From CAWGJF01 sp963715745 (GTDB lineage Bacteria > Bacteroidota > Ignavibacteria > Ignavibacteriales > Ignavibacteriaceae): a stretch of 64,000 nucleotides of DNA. The notes under the pieces are model-generated. The model worked only from the letters and a program-made list of their open reading frames with translations, made no database searches and was not told the origin of the DNA. Location: contig OY970271.1 in the NCBI GenBank assembly GCA_963715745.1, forward strand, positions 1,550,001-1,614,000, in the 5' to 3' direction. Within the stretch, counting starts at the first letter, position 1. Every line of letters begins with the position of its first letter. This document shows positions 9,108 to 17,433 of the stretch, one piece after another. The position numbers and the translations under genes were made by a program.

Positions 9108-10207
9108 GCAGCAAAGATACCAGATACAGATTTTTATTTGCCGGTGGCGGAACCGGCGGACATCTTTATCCGGCAATTGCTGTTGCAGATCAAATTAAAG
9201 TAATGAAACCGGAAGCAGAAATATTATTTGTCGGAACGAAAAATAAAATTGAGGGGACTGTTGTTCCAAAATTAGGATATAGATTTAAATCTATCTGGAT
9301 AAAAGGATTTGCAAGAAAATTTAATCTTCAAAATTTATTGTTTCCATTAAAGCTGATTGTTTCTGCAATGCAGTCATTAATGATTAATATGAATTACAAA
9401 CCAAAAGTTGCTATTGGTTCAGGCGGATACGTTTCTGGTCCGGCAATTTGGGGAGCTTCTGTAATGGGAGCAAAAATAATTTTACTCGAACAAAACAGCT
9501 ATCCGGGTGTTACAACAAGACTGCTTGAAAAGAAGGCACAGGAAATTCACATAAGCTTTGAGGATTCAGGAAAATATTTGAGAAACAAAAACGCACTTAT
9601 ATTAACAGGGAATCCTGTAAGAAAAAATCTTGGATCAATGGATAAGAAATCGGCATTGGAAAAATTTGGATTGAGTGATACTAAAAAAACTCTTTTGATA
9701 CTTGGTGGAAGCTTAGGCGCATCATCTTTAAATAAAGCAGTTGTTGATAATCTTGAAAAACTTGTCGAAGCCGGAATTCAGATCATCTGGCAAACCGGTA
9801 AGATTTATTTTGAAAGATATAAAAGTTTAAATGATGGAAATATAAAAGTTTCAGATTTTATTGAAGATATGAACGCAGCTTATTCAGCATGTGATTTAAT
9901 GTTGGCAAGATCGGGTGCAACAACTATAGCAGAAATTCTTGTACTTGGAATCCCCTCTATACTTGTTCCATCACCAAATGTTGCGGAGAATCATCAATAT
10001 CATAATGCAAAATCTCTTGAAGGAAATGGTGCCGCAATTCTAATAGAAGATAAAAATCTAAGTGCAGAAATAACAGAGACAGTAATAAATACAATAAACA
10101 ACAATACACTTTTAAAATCATTGAGTGAAAAAGCACTCAAACTGTCTAAACCAAAAGCTGCTGAAACAATTGCAAAAAGTGCAATAAAATTTGCTGAAAC
10201 AGTATGA
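9104..10207 (+). CDS. murG: Lipid II synthase MurG (UDP-GlcNAc transferase)
   Basis: This peripheral membrane GT28 glycosyltransferase of 367 residues adds GlcNAc to lipid I, producing lipid II on the cytoplasmic face. The N-terminal GGGTGGHLYPA loop (H20) binds the lipid-linked acceptor. GSGGYVSGP near 105-113 and LEQNSYPG follow. The C-terminal half carries LGGSLGA, the RSGATTIAEI donor-site helix and the AENHQYHNA stretch. The two Rossmann-like domains and the length match MurG. It overlaps ftsW and the following PH-like gene by 4 nt each. In many dcw clusters murC follows directly, but here another gene intervenes. Confidence 0.97.
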   Translation: MSSKDTRYRFLFAGGGTGGHLYPAIAVADQIKVMKPEAEILFVGTKNKIEGTVVPKLGYRFKSIWIKGFARKFNLQNLLFPLKLIVSAMQSLMINMNYKPKVAIGSGGYVSGPAIWGASVMGAKIILLEQNSYPGVTTRLLEKKAQEIHISFEDSGKYLRNKNALILTGNPVRKNLGSMDKKSALEKFGLSDTKKTLLILGGSLGASSLNKAVVDNLEKLVEAGIQIIWQTGKIYFERYKSLNDGNIKVSDFIEDMNAAYSACDLMLARSGATTIAEILVLGIPSILVPSPNVAENHQYHNAKSLEGNGAAILIEDKNLSAEITETVINTINNNTLLKSLSEKALKLSKPKAAETIAKSAIKFAETV

Positions 10208-10683
10208 AAAATGAATCTGAAATAACGAGAAGCGTTTATAAATATAATATGTCATTCTACTATCAGGCAACAATTATTTACATGGTAGTATTTATACTTT
10301 ATGTGATAATCAGAGGTGAATTTGTTGAAGGCTCATTTATGTTGTTAACAAAGGATCCTATACTCTTTTTTTTAGCATTAATAGTTGTGATATCAGTTAT
10401 CTCAGTACTATATAACTTGTTCAGAAACAAACATATTGAAGTAAGTGAAAATGGGATAAGAGTATTGGATCGATTTAAAAAAAGATCTTTTGACCGAAGC
10501 CAGATAAATACCATAAGATTTACAAAACAAAGGCGAATGATAAATTCAAAAGCATTCAAATTGATAAGGATTAAAGTCGACTCTAGAATCAGACCTTTGG
10601 TAATCAGACCTTCTGATTATGAAAACCAGGATGAACTGATCGAACGTTTTGAACAACTGAAAAAATTAATTGAGAAAAATTAG
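10204..10683 (+). CDS. Membrane protein with a bacterial PH-like domain, inside the dcw cluster
   Basis: I do not recognise a characterised homologue. The 159-residue product has two hydrophobic segments (about 18-37 and 49-71). After them comes a roughly 85-residue soluble part with alternating beta-like stretches: HIEVSENGIRVLDRFKKRSF, then a strand-rich basic region and a C-terminal helix (NQDELIERFEQLKKLI). Two helices plus this pattern resemble bPH/YcxB-type membrane proteins, but this is a visual judgement. It overlaps murG by 4 nt and murC by 1 nt, so it should be made together with the lipid II enzymes. The tail is rich in Arg and Lys, which could suit contact with anionic lipid or a protein partner. 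Its function is unknown. Confidence 0.8.
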   Translation: MKNESEITRSVYKYNMSFYYQATIIYMVVFILYVIIRGEFVEGSFMLLTKDPILFFLALIVVISVISVLYNLFRNKHIEVSENGIRVLDRFKKRSFDRSQINTIRFTKQRRMINSKAFKLIRIKVDSRIRPLVIRPSDYENQDELIERFEQLKKLIEKN

Positions 10684-12059
10684 TGTTCAAGAATATTAAA
10701 AAAATACATTTTGTGGGAATCGGCGGAATCGGAATGAGCGGTATAGCAGAAATACTGATTAACCAGGGTTTCCAGGTTTCGGGTTCAGATGTGAATCTCA
10801 CTGAAGTTACAAAAAGGCTTGAGCGGCTTGGCGCAAAAATTTATGAAGGTCACAAGACTGAAAACCTTGCCGATGTTGATGTACTCGTTTATTCATCTGC
10901 CGTAAATATTGATAATCCAGAAGTGAAAGCAGCGATTGATAAAAAGATTCCGATAATTAAACGTGCAGAAATGCTTGCTGAAACAATGCGTATGCAATAT
11001 GGAATTGGAATTGCCGGAACACATGGAAAAACTACAACAACTTCAATGGTTGGATTAACTTTAACAGAAGGAGGAACTGATCCAACTATTATTGTGGGAG
11101 GAAAGTTAAGCGGACTTGGTGGAACAAATGCCAGACTTGGCAACGGAGAATTTATTGTTGTCGAAGCAGATGAATTCGACAGAACTTTTTTAAAGCTGAC
11201 CCCAACAATTGCAGCAATTACAACCTTAGAAAGTGAACATCTTGATACATATAAAGATTTAGATGATATAAAATCTGCCTTCATTGAGTTTGCAAACAAG
11301 GTACCATTTTATGGTTTTGTTGTTCTTTGTCTGGATGAGCCGGCGTTGCAGGATATAATTCCTCAGATAAATAAAACGATTTTTACTTACGGAACGACTG
11401 CTCAGGCTGATGTAAGAGCAATAGACATAAAATTTAATGGCTTCGAAAGTGAGTTTAATGTTAAATATAAAGGCGAAATTCTTGGAAGCGTGAAACTAAA
11501 AATACCAGGAGTTCATTATGTTAAAAATTCGCTTGTTGCCGTAACAATCGGAATGGAATTGGGAATTGATTTTGAGGTGATTAAAAAAGCATTGGAAAAA
11601 TTCTCTGGTGTTTACAGAAGGTTTGAAATAAAGTATAATAAAGAAGTATTGGTTATTGATGATTATGCTCATCATCCTACCGAAACTTCCGCAACACTTG
11701 AAGGAATTAGAAAAGGATGGGACAGAAGATTGGTTGTCGTTTTTCAACCGCACCTTTATTCAAGAACCAGAGATTTTTACCAGGAATTCGGAAGGTCGTT
11801 TTTAAATACGGATGTATTTATTTGTACTGATGTTTATCCTGCACGTGAATCAAGAATTGAAGGGATTTCTGGTGAAATGATTTCCGACATAACAAAAAAG
11901 TTTGGTCATAAAAACGTTCATTACGTAAAAGATAAGAACAATGTTCCGACAAAATTGATGGAATTAAAAAAAGATCAGGATATAATAGTTACAATGGGTG
12001 CGGGCGATATCTGGAAATACGGTGAAAAATTTGTAGAACTTCTTTCTGGTAAAAACTAA
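10683..12059 (+). CDS. murC: UDP-MurNAc:L-alanine ligase MurC
   Basis: This cytoplasmic Mur ligase of 458 residues adds the first stem-peptide residue, L-alanine, to UDP-MurNAc. The start is a GTG whose first base is the last base of the preceding TAG stop. The protein opens with HFVGIGGIGMSGIAEIL, the MurC Rossmann-type UDP site. The ATP loop is GTHGKTTTT at 112-120. EADEFDRTFL, TLESEHLDTY, DDYAHHPTE and FQPHLYSRT are MurC-specific. In many bacteria murB follows murC, but here ftsQ follows with 1-nt overlap and no murB is present in the window. Confidence 0.97.
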   Translation: MFKNIKKIHFVGIGGIGMSGIAEILINQGFQVSGSDVNLTEVTKRLERLGAKIYEGHKTENLADVDVLVYSSAVNIDNPEVKAAIDKKIPIIKRAEMLAETMRMQYGIGIAGTHGKTTTTSMVGLTLTEGGTDPTIIVGGKLSGLGGTNARLGNGEFIVVEADEFDRTFLKLTPTIAAITTLESEHLDTYKDLDDIKSAFIEFANKVPFYGFVVLCLDEPALQDIIPQINKTIFTYGTTAQADVRAIDIKFNGFESEFNVKYKGEILGSVKLKIPGVHYVKNSLVAVTIGMELGIDFEVIKKALEKFSGVYRRFEIKYNKEVLVIDDYAHHPTETSATLEGIRKGWDRRLVVVFQPHLYSRTRDFYQEFGRSFLNTDVFICTDVYPARESRIEGISGEMISDITKKFGHKNVHYVKDKNNVPTKLMELKKDQDIIVTMGAGDIWKYGEKFVELLSGKN

Positions 12060-12823
12060 TGAGTGACAGGGCAAATAAAATAACAAGCTTGCTGGTTTTT
12101 ATTTTTATTGCGGGTTTTGTTGTGATTATAAATTTGTTTTTTGCGCAGGCAAAAGACAATGACAATTACAGGAGAATACAAATATCGGGAAATACGCTGC
12201 TTCCTTCAGAAAGCTATCTTGATTTTTGTGAGCTCTCAAATACTGAAACAATTTCTGAAACTAACCTGGCTACAGTTAAAAAAGAATTTGAAAGTCATCC
12301 TTATGTTAAAAAAGCTGATGTTAAATATGATGGAGTAGATTGTATTGAAGTAAAGTTGTTTGAAAAAAATATCAAAGCAACTGTATTTAAAAATAACAAG
12401 CTAAAACTCATTACAAATAATTTTGAACTTCTTCCTTTTTATCAGAAGACTGTGATAAAAAATATTCCTGTAATCTCACATATAAATTTCAATGTAAAAA
12501 ATGAAAACGATGTTCTTAAAAAAGATGATAGAATAGTTCAGGCATTTGAAATAATCGATGCAATAAAAATCATTAATGAAGAATTGTTTGAAAAGTTGTC
12601 AGAAATAAATCTTACGAATGGTGGAAATGTAATCCTGACTTTTAAAGGAATTACTTGCCCGGTTATTTTTGGAAAAGAAAATACAGCTAAAAGACTTTAT
12701 GCTTTTAACGAATTGTTGATGAAAAAGTCAGTGAGTGATGATTTATTAAAAAATCTTGAATACATAGATCTCAGGTACTCAAATAAAATTTATATCGGAA
12801 AAAAAGAAAAAATAAACGGATGA
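12059..12823 (+). CDS. ftsQ: Cell division protein FtsQ (POTRA-domain)
   Basis: This bitopic protein of 254 residues has one N-terminal transmembrane segment (about 10-29) and a periplasmic part. The latter begins with a POTRA-like region (YRRIQISGNTLLPSESYLDF, about 38-60), the usual FtsQ docking domain. FtsQ links early and late divisome proteins through FtsB and FtsL. Sequence conservation is weak, and the call rests on the POTRA-like opening, topology and position between murC and ftsA. The start shares one base with the murC stop. The stop overlaps ftsA by 4 nt. Confidence 0.88.
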   Translation: MSDRANKITSLLVFIFIAGFVVIINLFFAQAKDNDNYRRIQISGNTLLPSESYLDFCELSNTETISETNLATVKKEFESHPYVKKADVKYDGVDCIEVKLFEKNIKATVFKNNKLKLITNNFELLPFYQKTVIKNIPVISHINFNVKNENDVLKKDDRIVQAFEIIDAIKIINEELFEKLSEINLTNGGNVILTFKGITCPVIFGKENTAKRLYAFNELLMKKSVSDDLLKNLEYIDLRYSNKIYIGKKEKING

Positions 12824-14067
12824 AAAAAGAAGTATTTGCCGGGTTGGATTTAGGTACAACAAAAGTTTGTGCAGTAATTGCTGAACGTAATGAAACAGGA
12901 GATAGGTTTAACGTTCTTGGTTTCGGAGTTTCACCATCAGAAGGATTGCACAAAGGTTTAGTTGCTAATATTGGTAAAACAGCTGAGGCGATTAAAGCAG
13001 CAATGTCTATAGCAACTAATCGCGCAGGGTTATCCATTAATATGGTTAATGTGGGCGTTGCAGGTGAACATATTACAAGCATTCGACACAGAAACTATGT
13101 AACGATCAGCAGTGAAGAAAAGGAAATTACCAAGAAAGACCTTGACCGTCTTGAAGCTGATGTTCGTACAATCAGAATTCCCTCAGACAGGCAAATTCTT
13201 CACATCATTCCAGAAGAGTTTTCTGTTGATCATCAGCCGGGTATTGAAAACCCGATTGGTATGTCCGGTTCACGCTTGGAAGCAAGCAATCATGTTGTAC
13301 TCGCTTCTATTCCTGCAATTCAGAATATTAAAAAATCAGTTGAGCGTGCCGGCTTTAAGGTTAAAGATTACATTCTTCAGCCGATTGCTTCAAGCAGTTC
13401 AATATTGGAAGAGAGCGAAAAAGATCTTGGTGTTGCTTTACTTGATATCGGCGGCGGCACAACTGACATAGCAGTTTTCCATAAAAAGGCAATCAAGCAT
13501 ACAAAGGTTATTGGTATAGCAGGTAACCAGGTTACAAATGACATTCGTGAATCACTTGGTGTTGTATCTGAAGAAGCCGAAATACTTAAAAAAGATTACG
13601 GTTATGCTTCTGAAGTTGCAATCATTAAAGATGAAGACATTCTGATAAAAGGAGTTGGGGCAAGAGGCAATACAAAAATTCCAATCAGTCTTTTGACACA
13701 GATAATAAGTTTAAGAATGAGAGAACTTTTTTCTATAGTTGATAATGAACTTCGAAGTGCAGGATATAAAAATAAAATTAAAGCTGGAATAGTACTTACA
13801 GGTGGAGGCTCACTATTACGTGGATGTACAGAACTTGCCGAAGAAGTTTTTGGTTTGCCTGCAAGAATTGGTGTTCCGCAATCATTGGGTGAAGGTTTAT
13901 CGAACGAAATTGAGAGCCCGGAATTTGCAACTGTTGCAGGATTGATAAGAGGTGTTCCGGGAGGAAAATCAAGCGAATATCAATCACTTTTAAAAAAGAA
14001 AAGTGATGCAAAAGGAAAAATAAAATTACTTGTAAAAAGAGTTCAGGAGTTTTTTGATGAATTATAA
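12820..14067 (+). CDS. ftsA: Cell division protein FtsA (actin-like membrane tether for FtsZ)
   Basis: This actin-fold ATPase of 415 residues anchors FtsZ to the membrane. It opens with GLDLGTTKVCAV (about 7-18, phosphate-1 motif), followed by the FtsA-specific 1C/SHS2 region. LLDIGGGTTDIAVF is the phosphate-2 motif and VLTGGGSLLRG forms the adenosine site. The last residues (KLLVKRVQEFFDEL) form a basic amphipathic helix suited to membrane targeting, as in characterised FtsA. The length is normal. It overlaps ftsQ by 4 nt and lies 25 nt before the chosen ftsZ start, the only non-overlapping junction in the run. Confidence 0.96.
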   Translation: MKKEVFAGLDLGTTKVCAVIAERNETGDRFNVLGFGVSPSEGLHKGLVANIGKTAEAIKAAMSIATNRAGLSINMVNVGVAGEHITSIRHRNYVTISSEEKEITKKDLDRLEADVRTIRIPSDRQILHIIPEEFSVDHQPGIENPIGMSGSRLEASNHVVLASIPAIQNIKKSVERAGFKVKDYILQPIASSSSILEESEKDLGVALLDIGGGTTDIAVFHKKAIKHTKVIGIAGNQVTNDIRESLGVVSEEAEILKKDYGYASEVAIIKDEDILIKGVGARGNTKIPISLLTQIISLRMRELFSIVDNELRSAGYKNKIKAGIVLTGGGSLLRGCTELAEEVFGLPARIGVPQSLGEGLSNEIESPEFATVAGLIRGVPGGKSSEYQSLLKKKSDAKGKIKLLVKRVQEFFDEL

Positions 14068-14081
14068 AAAAATCTATAAAG

Positions 14082-14088
14082 AAGGAGG
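14082..14088 (+). promoter_or_regulatory. Strong ribosome binding site that fixes the ftsZ start
   Basis: AAGGAGG lies five bases before the ATG at 14093. It is the only strong Shine-Dalgarno site seen at a junction in the dcw run. It supports independent, higher translation of ftsZ and argues against the upstream in-frame ATG at 14054 inside ftsA. Confidence 0.85.
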
Positions 14089-14092
14089 GACC

Positions 14093-15388
14093 ATGTCCAG
14101 ATTTGCCACTTTGGATCAGGAAAATCCCATGTCTGCTGTACTTAAAGTAGTTGGAGTCGGCGGTGGTGGATGTAATGCTATTGACAGCATGATTGCAAGA
14201 GGATTAGATGGAGTTGAGTATGTTGTGGTTAATACAGATTCACAAGTGCTTGATAGTAGTAAAGCTTCACACAAAATACAGGTTGGTAATATGATTACCA
14301 GAGGATTGGGTGCTGGTGCTGATCCTAATATCGGCAAAAAAGCTGCAGAAGAAGACAGGGAGAAAATTGCCGAAGTTCTTTCCGGGAGTGATATGGTATT
14401 TGTTACTGCTGGTATGGGTGGGGGAACAGGAACCGGTGGCGCACCTATTGTTGCATCGATTGCAAAAAGTATTGGTGCATTGGTTGTTGGAATTGTAACC
14501 AAACCTTTTCGCTGGGAAGGTAAACTAAGAATGATGAATGCTGAGCAGGGTATTCAGGATTTAAGAAAACATGTTGACAGTCTTATTGTAATTCCAAATG
14601 AAAGACTTTTAAACATTTTGGATGAATCTACAAATGCATTTGCTGCTTTTGACAAACCGAATGAAGTATTATATGAAGCAACAAGAGGTATCGCAGATAT
14701 AATTACTGTTGAAGGATTAATAAACGTAGATTTTGCAGATGTTCGTGCAGTTATGAGTCAAAGTGGAGAAGCGTTAATGGGCTGTGGAATAGCAAGCGGA
14801 GAAAACCGTGCAATTGAAGCAGCGCAAAAAGCAATTTCAAGTCCGTTGCTTGAAGGTTTAAACATAAAAGGAGCTAAAAGTGTACTTCTTAATGTAACAG
14901 GTTCAAGCAATCTTACTATGAAAGAAATTAATGAAGGTAACAGTGTAATCTTTGAAGCCGCAGGAGAAGAAGCAAATGTAATTTTTGGATGCGTAAGAAA
15001 AGAGGATATGAACGATTATGTTTCTTACACAGTTATTGCTACAGGATTTGACAGTTCAAGAAAATCATTTGCTTTAGGTGCAACTAAAACTCAAACTAAA
15101 AAACCAGGTGAGCAGTTAAGCTTCCGTGGTGGATTCAATTTCCTAAATCCAGATAATATTGATAAAGATGATCTGGAAGTACCAACAATTCTGAGAGTAA
15201 AAAGTCCTAATTCGCAAATGGATGAAAATAAAGATGAATCCCAGGATGAAATGGCAGAAAGTACATTCGCTGCTGAATCATCACGATATAGCTGGGCAAA
15301 AGAAAGAATGGAGAAAAAAGAAAATGATAAAAAATCAGATGATGATGACGATGAAGGTTCTTCATTTTTAAGAATGATCATGGACTAA
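14093..15388 (+). CDS. ftsZ: Tubulin-like division GTPase FtsZ
   Basis: FtsZ polymerises into the cytokinetic ring. With the start at 14093 it has 431 residues and begins MSRFATLDQENP. The tubulin signature is at 107-116 (GMGGGTGTGG). The T7 synergy loop is NVDFADVRAV from N211, with D216 completing the GTPase site of the neighbouring subunit. The core ends near residue 330. A variable linker follows, then a highly acidic stretch (KSDDDDDE) and a C-terminal peptide SSFLRMIMD. The FLR in that peptide matches the conserved PAFLRKQ-type tail that binds FtsA, although the rest is divergent. The gene closes the dcw cluster. Confidence 0.97.
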   Translation: MSRFATLDQENPMSAVLKVVGVGGGGCNAIDSMIARGLDGVEYVVVNTDSQVLDSSKASHKIQVGNMITRGLGAGADPNIGKKAAEEDREKIAEVLSGSDMVFVTAGMGGGTGTGGAPIVASIAKSIGALVVGIVTKPFRWEGKLRMMNAEQGIQDLRKHVDSLIVIPNERLLNILDESTNAFAAFDKPNEVLYEATRGIADIITVEGLINVDFADVRAVMSQSGEALMGCGIASGENRAIEAAQKAISSPLLEGLNIKGAKSVLLNVTGSSNLTMKEINEGNSVIFEAAGEEANVIFGCVRKEDMNDYVSYTVIATGFDSSRKSFALGATKTQTKKPGEQLSFRGGFNFLNPDNIDKDDLEVPTILRVKSPNSQMDENKDESQDEMAESTFAAESSRYSWAKERMEKKENDKKSDDDDDEGSSFLRMIMD

Positions 15389-15460
15389 TTTTTCGCAATT
15401 TGTTCAATAAAAACGGAGTTCTGGATAGAAATAAAAGTAATATAATTAAGCGAGGGTTAT

Positions 15461-15616
15461 ATGGCGCTGTTAATAATCCTGCTGATAATTTCTGCAGCTC
15501 TCAATATTGCGCTTTTATTTGGATCAGCAATGAATAGATCTGATGATGATATGAAGATCATCAGGTTGAAAGAAGGATTGAAAGTGGATAAGAATCCGGG
15601 AGTTACTCATCAGTAA
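15461..15616 (+). CDS. Small single-span membrane protein, hypothetical
   Basis: This 51-codon frame starts at an ATG preceded by GAGGG about five bases upstream. Residues 2-22 are strongly hydrophobic (LLIILLIISAALNIALLFGSA), followed by a charged tail (NRSDDDMKIIRLKEGLKVDK). The composition fits a real one-helix membrane protein lying 72 nt after ftsZ on the same strand. It resembles no family I can name. Its last 14 bases overlap the end of the convergent gene at 15603-15803. Codon use looks normal, but short length leaves doubt. Confidence 0.5.
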   Translation: MALLIILLIISAALNIALLFGSAMNRSDDDMKIIRLKEGLKVDKNPGVTHQ

Positions 15617-15803
15617 TTCTGGATTCTATATAAATGTACTCTTCATTTTCTCTGTCATGCGTAACTAAAATTCGATTGGGCCTGCAGCAAATTCTACAGT
15701 CTTCAATAAAATCTTGCTTATCCAAAATTGTAAGATCAACCCACACTTCGTTTTCTGTCCCGCAGTATTGGCAAATCCAGGTAAATTGATCATCCGTTCT
15801 CAT
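15603..15803 (-). CDS. Cysteine-rich CPXCG-type zinc-binding-like protein
   Basis: The 66-residue acidic product has two cysteine pairs: WICQYCG near residues 9-15 and EDCRICCRP near 34-42. This matches the small CPXCG-type Cys-rich family, whose members are about 60-70 residues and probably bind zinc. The function of the family is unknown. The ATG is preceded by GAGG on the minus strand at suitable spacing. The 3' end overlaps the small ORF on the other strand by 14 nt. The gene stands alone between ftsZ and argF. Confidence 0.8.
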   Translation of the reverse strand: MRTDDQFTWICQYCGTENEVWVDLTILDKQDFIEDCRICCRPNRILVTHDRENEEYIYIESRITDE

Positions 15804-16238
15804 TTATTCCTCAAAATATCTGAACTCAACTAAATAAAATTTAAGAAAAAAGGCAATAGCGGAAAAAATGAATTTAATCAAAAAGGATGAGCTGGCAATT
15901 TGTCAAAATTAAATCTTAAAGATTTTAATTATGAGTTAATAAAAAAAGGCCGCCCGACTAAGCCAGGCAGCCTCAAGGGTGGTTGTATGAACACAGGTTC
16001 TTTCGAACGAGTGCATGCAAATAAACACAATTCTCAGACCAAAATCAAAATTTAGTTTAAATTACTTAATAACGCTTTTTAAAAAATTTTAGTGTTTCAA
16101 AATAAAATTAATGAATTAATTGTAGCTTTATTTACAACAGAATATAATAATAACTGTAAAGTATTAACTGCAGTAAATTAAATTTCCTAAAATGAAAATC
16201 AATAAATCTTTAGAAAATATTGAATATTGTACATAAAA
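15804..16238. other. 435-nt intergenic region before argF's 3' end
   Basis: This gap is AT-rich except for a GC-rich island at about 15948-16020. The island holds a strong minus-strand terminator (listed separately). Just upstream of it in minus-strand sense is a GTTC-GAAA-GAAC palindrome (about 15999-16010) that would form a GNRA-capped hairpin. The remaining bases show no convincing gene. A 22-codon plus-strand frame at about 15987 is too short to support. Confidence 0.6.
15941..15972 (-). terminator. Strong intrinsic terminator, minus strand
   Basis: Read on the minus strand, the sequence GGCTGCCTGG-CTTAG-TCGGGCGGCC forms a ten-pair, GC-rich stem with a five-base loop, including G-U pairs. 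It is followed directly by seven T residues. It lies about 270 nt past the argF stop. It could end the argF transcript or a separate small RNA from this gap. Confidence 0.75.
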
Positions 16239-17240
16239 TTACTTACCTAAAGTTGCCACCATAACCGCTTTTATTGTATGAAGCCTGTTTTCAGCCTGAT
16301 CAAATACAATTGAGTGTTTAGATTCAAAAACCTCTTCCGTAACTTCCATACCTTCCAATCTATACTTAGTAAAAATCTCTTCACCAACTTTTGTTTCCCT
16401 GTTATGGAAGGCTGGCAGACAATGTAGAAATTTCACTTTTGGGTTACTAGTCTTTTTTATCATCTCCATATTAACCTGATAAGGTTTCATTAATTTAATA
16501 CGCTCCTCCCATTTTGCAGGATCTTCCCCCAATGAAAGCCACACATCTGTGTAAATAAAATCAGCACCCTTAACGCCTTCTTCTACAATATCTGTCAGTG
16601 TTATTTTACCACCGTTTTCTCTCGCTATTTCCCTGCAGGTTTTAACCAGGTCTTCTTCCGGCCAATTTTGCTTTGGTGCGCAAAGGCGAACATCCATTCC
16701 CATTTTGGCTCCTCCAACCATCAATGAATTTCCCATATTATTTCTTGCATCACCAAGAAAACAGAAAGTTATTTTATTTAGTTTCTTTTTAGAGTGTTCT
16801 TGCATTGTTAGCAGATCGGCAAGAACTTGTGTTGGATGAAATTCATCAGTTAAGCCATTCCAAACCGGTACACCTGAATATTCGGCAAGTTCTTCCACAA
16901 TCTTTTGCGAAAAACCTCTGTACTCAATTCCGTCGTACATTCTACCCAGAACTCTCGCTGTATCTTTCATTGATTCTTTGTGACCGATTTGTGAACCCGT
17001 TGGTCCAAGGTACGTTACATTTGCTCCCTGGTCAAAAGCCGCAACTTCAAAAGCACATCTGGTTCTGGTTGAGGTTTTTTCAAAGATCAGGACAATGTTT
17101 TTATTTTTTAATCTTTTTTTCTCTTCCCCGTTTCTTTTATCATTTTTTAATTTTTTTGAAAGATTGAGTAAATAGTTAATCTCCTTAGGACTAAAGTCTA
17201 ATAATTTAAGGAAGTTTTTGTTTTTTAAATTATTGGCCAT
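16239..17240 (-). CDS. argF: Ornithine carbamoyltransferase
   Basis: This cytoplasmic enzyme of 333 residues makes citrulline from ornithine and carbamoyl phosphate in arginine synthesis. The carbamoyl phosphate loop STRTR is at 57-61. HPTQVLADL follows in the middle. The C-terminal FLHCLPAFHN carries the cysteine motif that separates ornithine from aspartate carbamoyltransferases (HCLP versus HPGP). The MKPYQVNMEM segment is also typical. The length is normal. No other arginine gene is adjacent. A catabolic (arcB) role cannot be excluded from sequence, but no arc genes are nearby. Confidence 0.94.
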   Translation of the reverse strand: MANNLKNKNFLKLLDFSPKEINYLLNLSKKLKNDKRNGEEKKRLKNKNIVLIFEKTSTRTRCAFEVAAFDQGANVTYLGPTGSQIGHKESMKDTARVLGRMYDGIEYRGFSQKIVEELAEYSGVPVWNGLTDEFHPTQVLADLLTMQEHSKKKLNKITFCFLGDARNNMGNSLMVGGAKMGMDVRLCAPKQNWPEEDLVKTCREIARENGGKITLTDIVEEGVKGADFIYTDVWLSLGEDPAKWEERIKLMKPYQVNMEMIKKTSNPKVKFLHCLPAFHNRETKVGEEIFTKYRLEGMEVTEEVFESKHSIVFDQAENRLHTIKAVMVATLGK

Positions 17241-17358
17241 AAAATTTCTCCGGATTTCTAGAATTTGAAAAAATAAAGTACAACAAAATTAACCGAATAT
17301 TTTGTTAAACTATAATTTTAAAAAGTTGAAAAAATTTGAATTGAAATGTGAATGTATG

Positions 17359-17433
17359 TCGGGGTGCCCGGATTTGAACCGGGGACCTCTGCGTCCCGAA
17401 CGCAGCGCTCTAACCGGGCTGAGCCACACCCCG
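17359..17433 (-). tRNA. tRNA-Pro (anticodon CGG)
   Basis: The minus strand folds into a 75-nt cloverleaf. The seven-pair acceptor stem is CGGGGTG with CACCCCG, and the discriminator base is A. The anticodon stem CTGCG/CGCAG holds the loop TTCGGGA, giving anticodon CGG for proline codon CCG. The T arm is CCCGG-TTCAAAT-CCGGG. CCA is not encoded and must be added later. The gene stands alone, upstream of argF on the same strand. Confidence 0.96.

Noticed and set aside
10889..11299. Minus-strand frame of 136 codons across murC.
   Set aside because: It is fully antisense to murC and has the Ser/Pro/Val-rich composition of a shadow frame.
14054..14092. Upstream ATG for ftsZ inside ftsA.
   Set aside because: The strong AAGGAGG directly precedes the ATG at 14093, and FtsZ N-termini do not carry the added residues.
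15987..16055. 22-codon plus-strand frame with a GGGTGG upstream.
   Set aside because: It is too short to support, overlaps the minus-strand hairpins, and has no downstream gene on its strand that a leader peptide could control.
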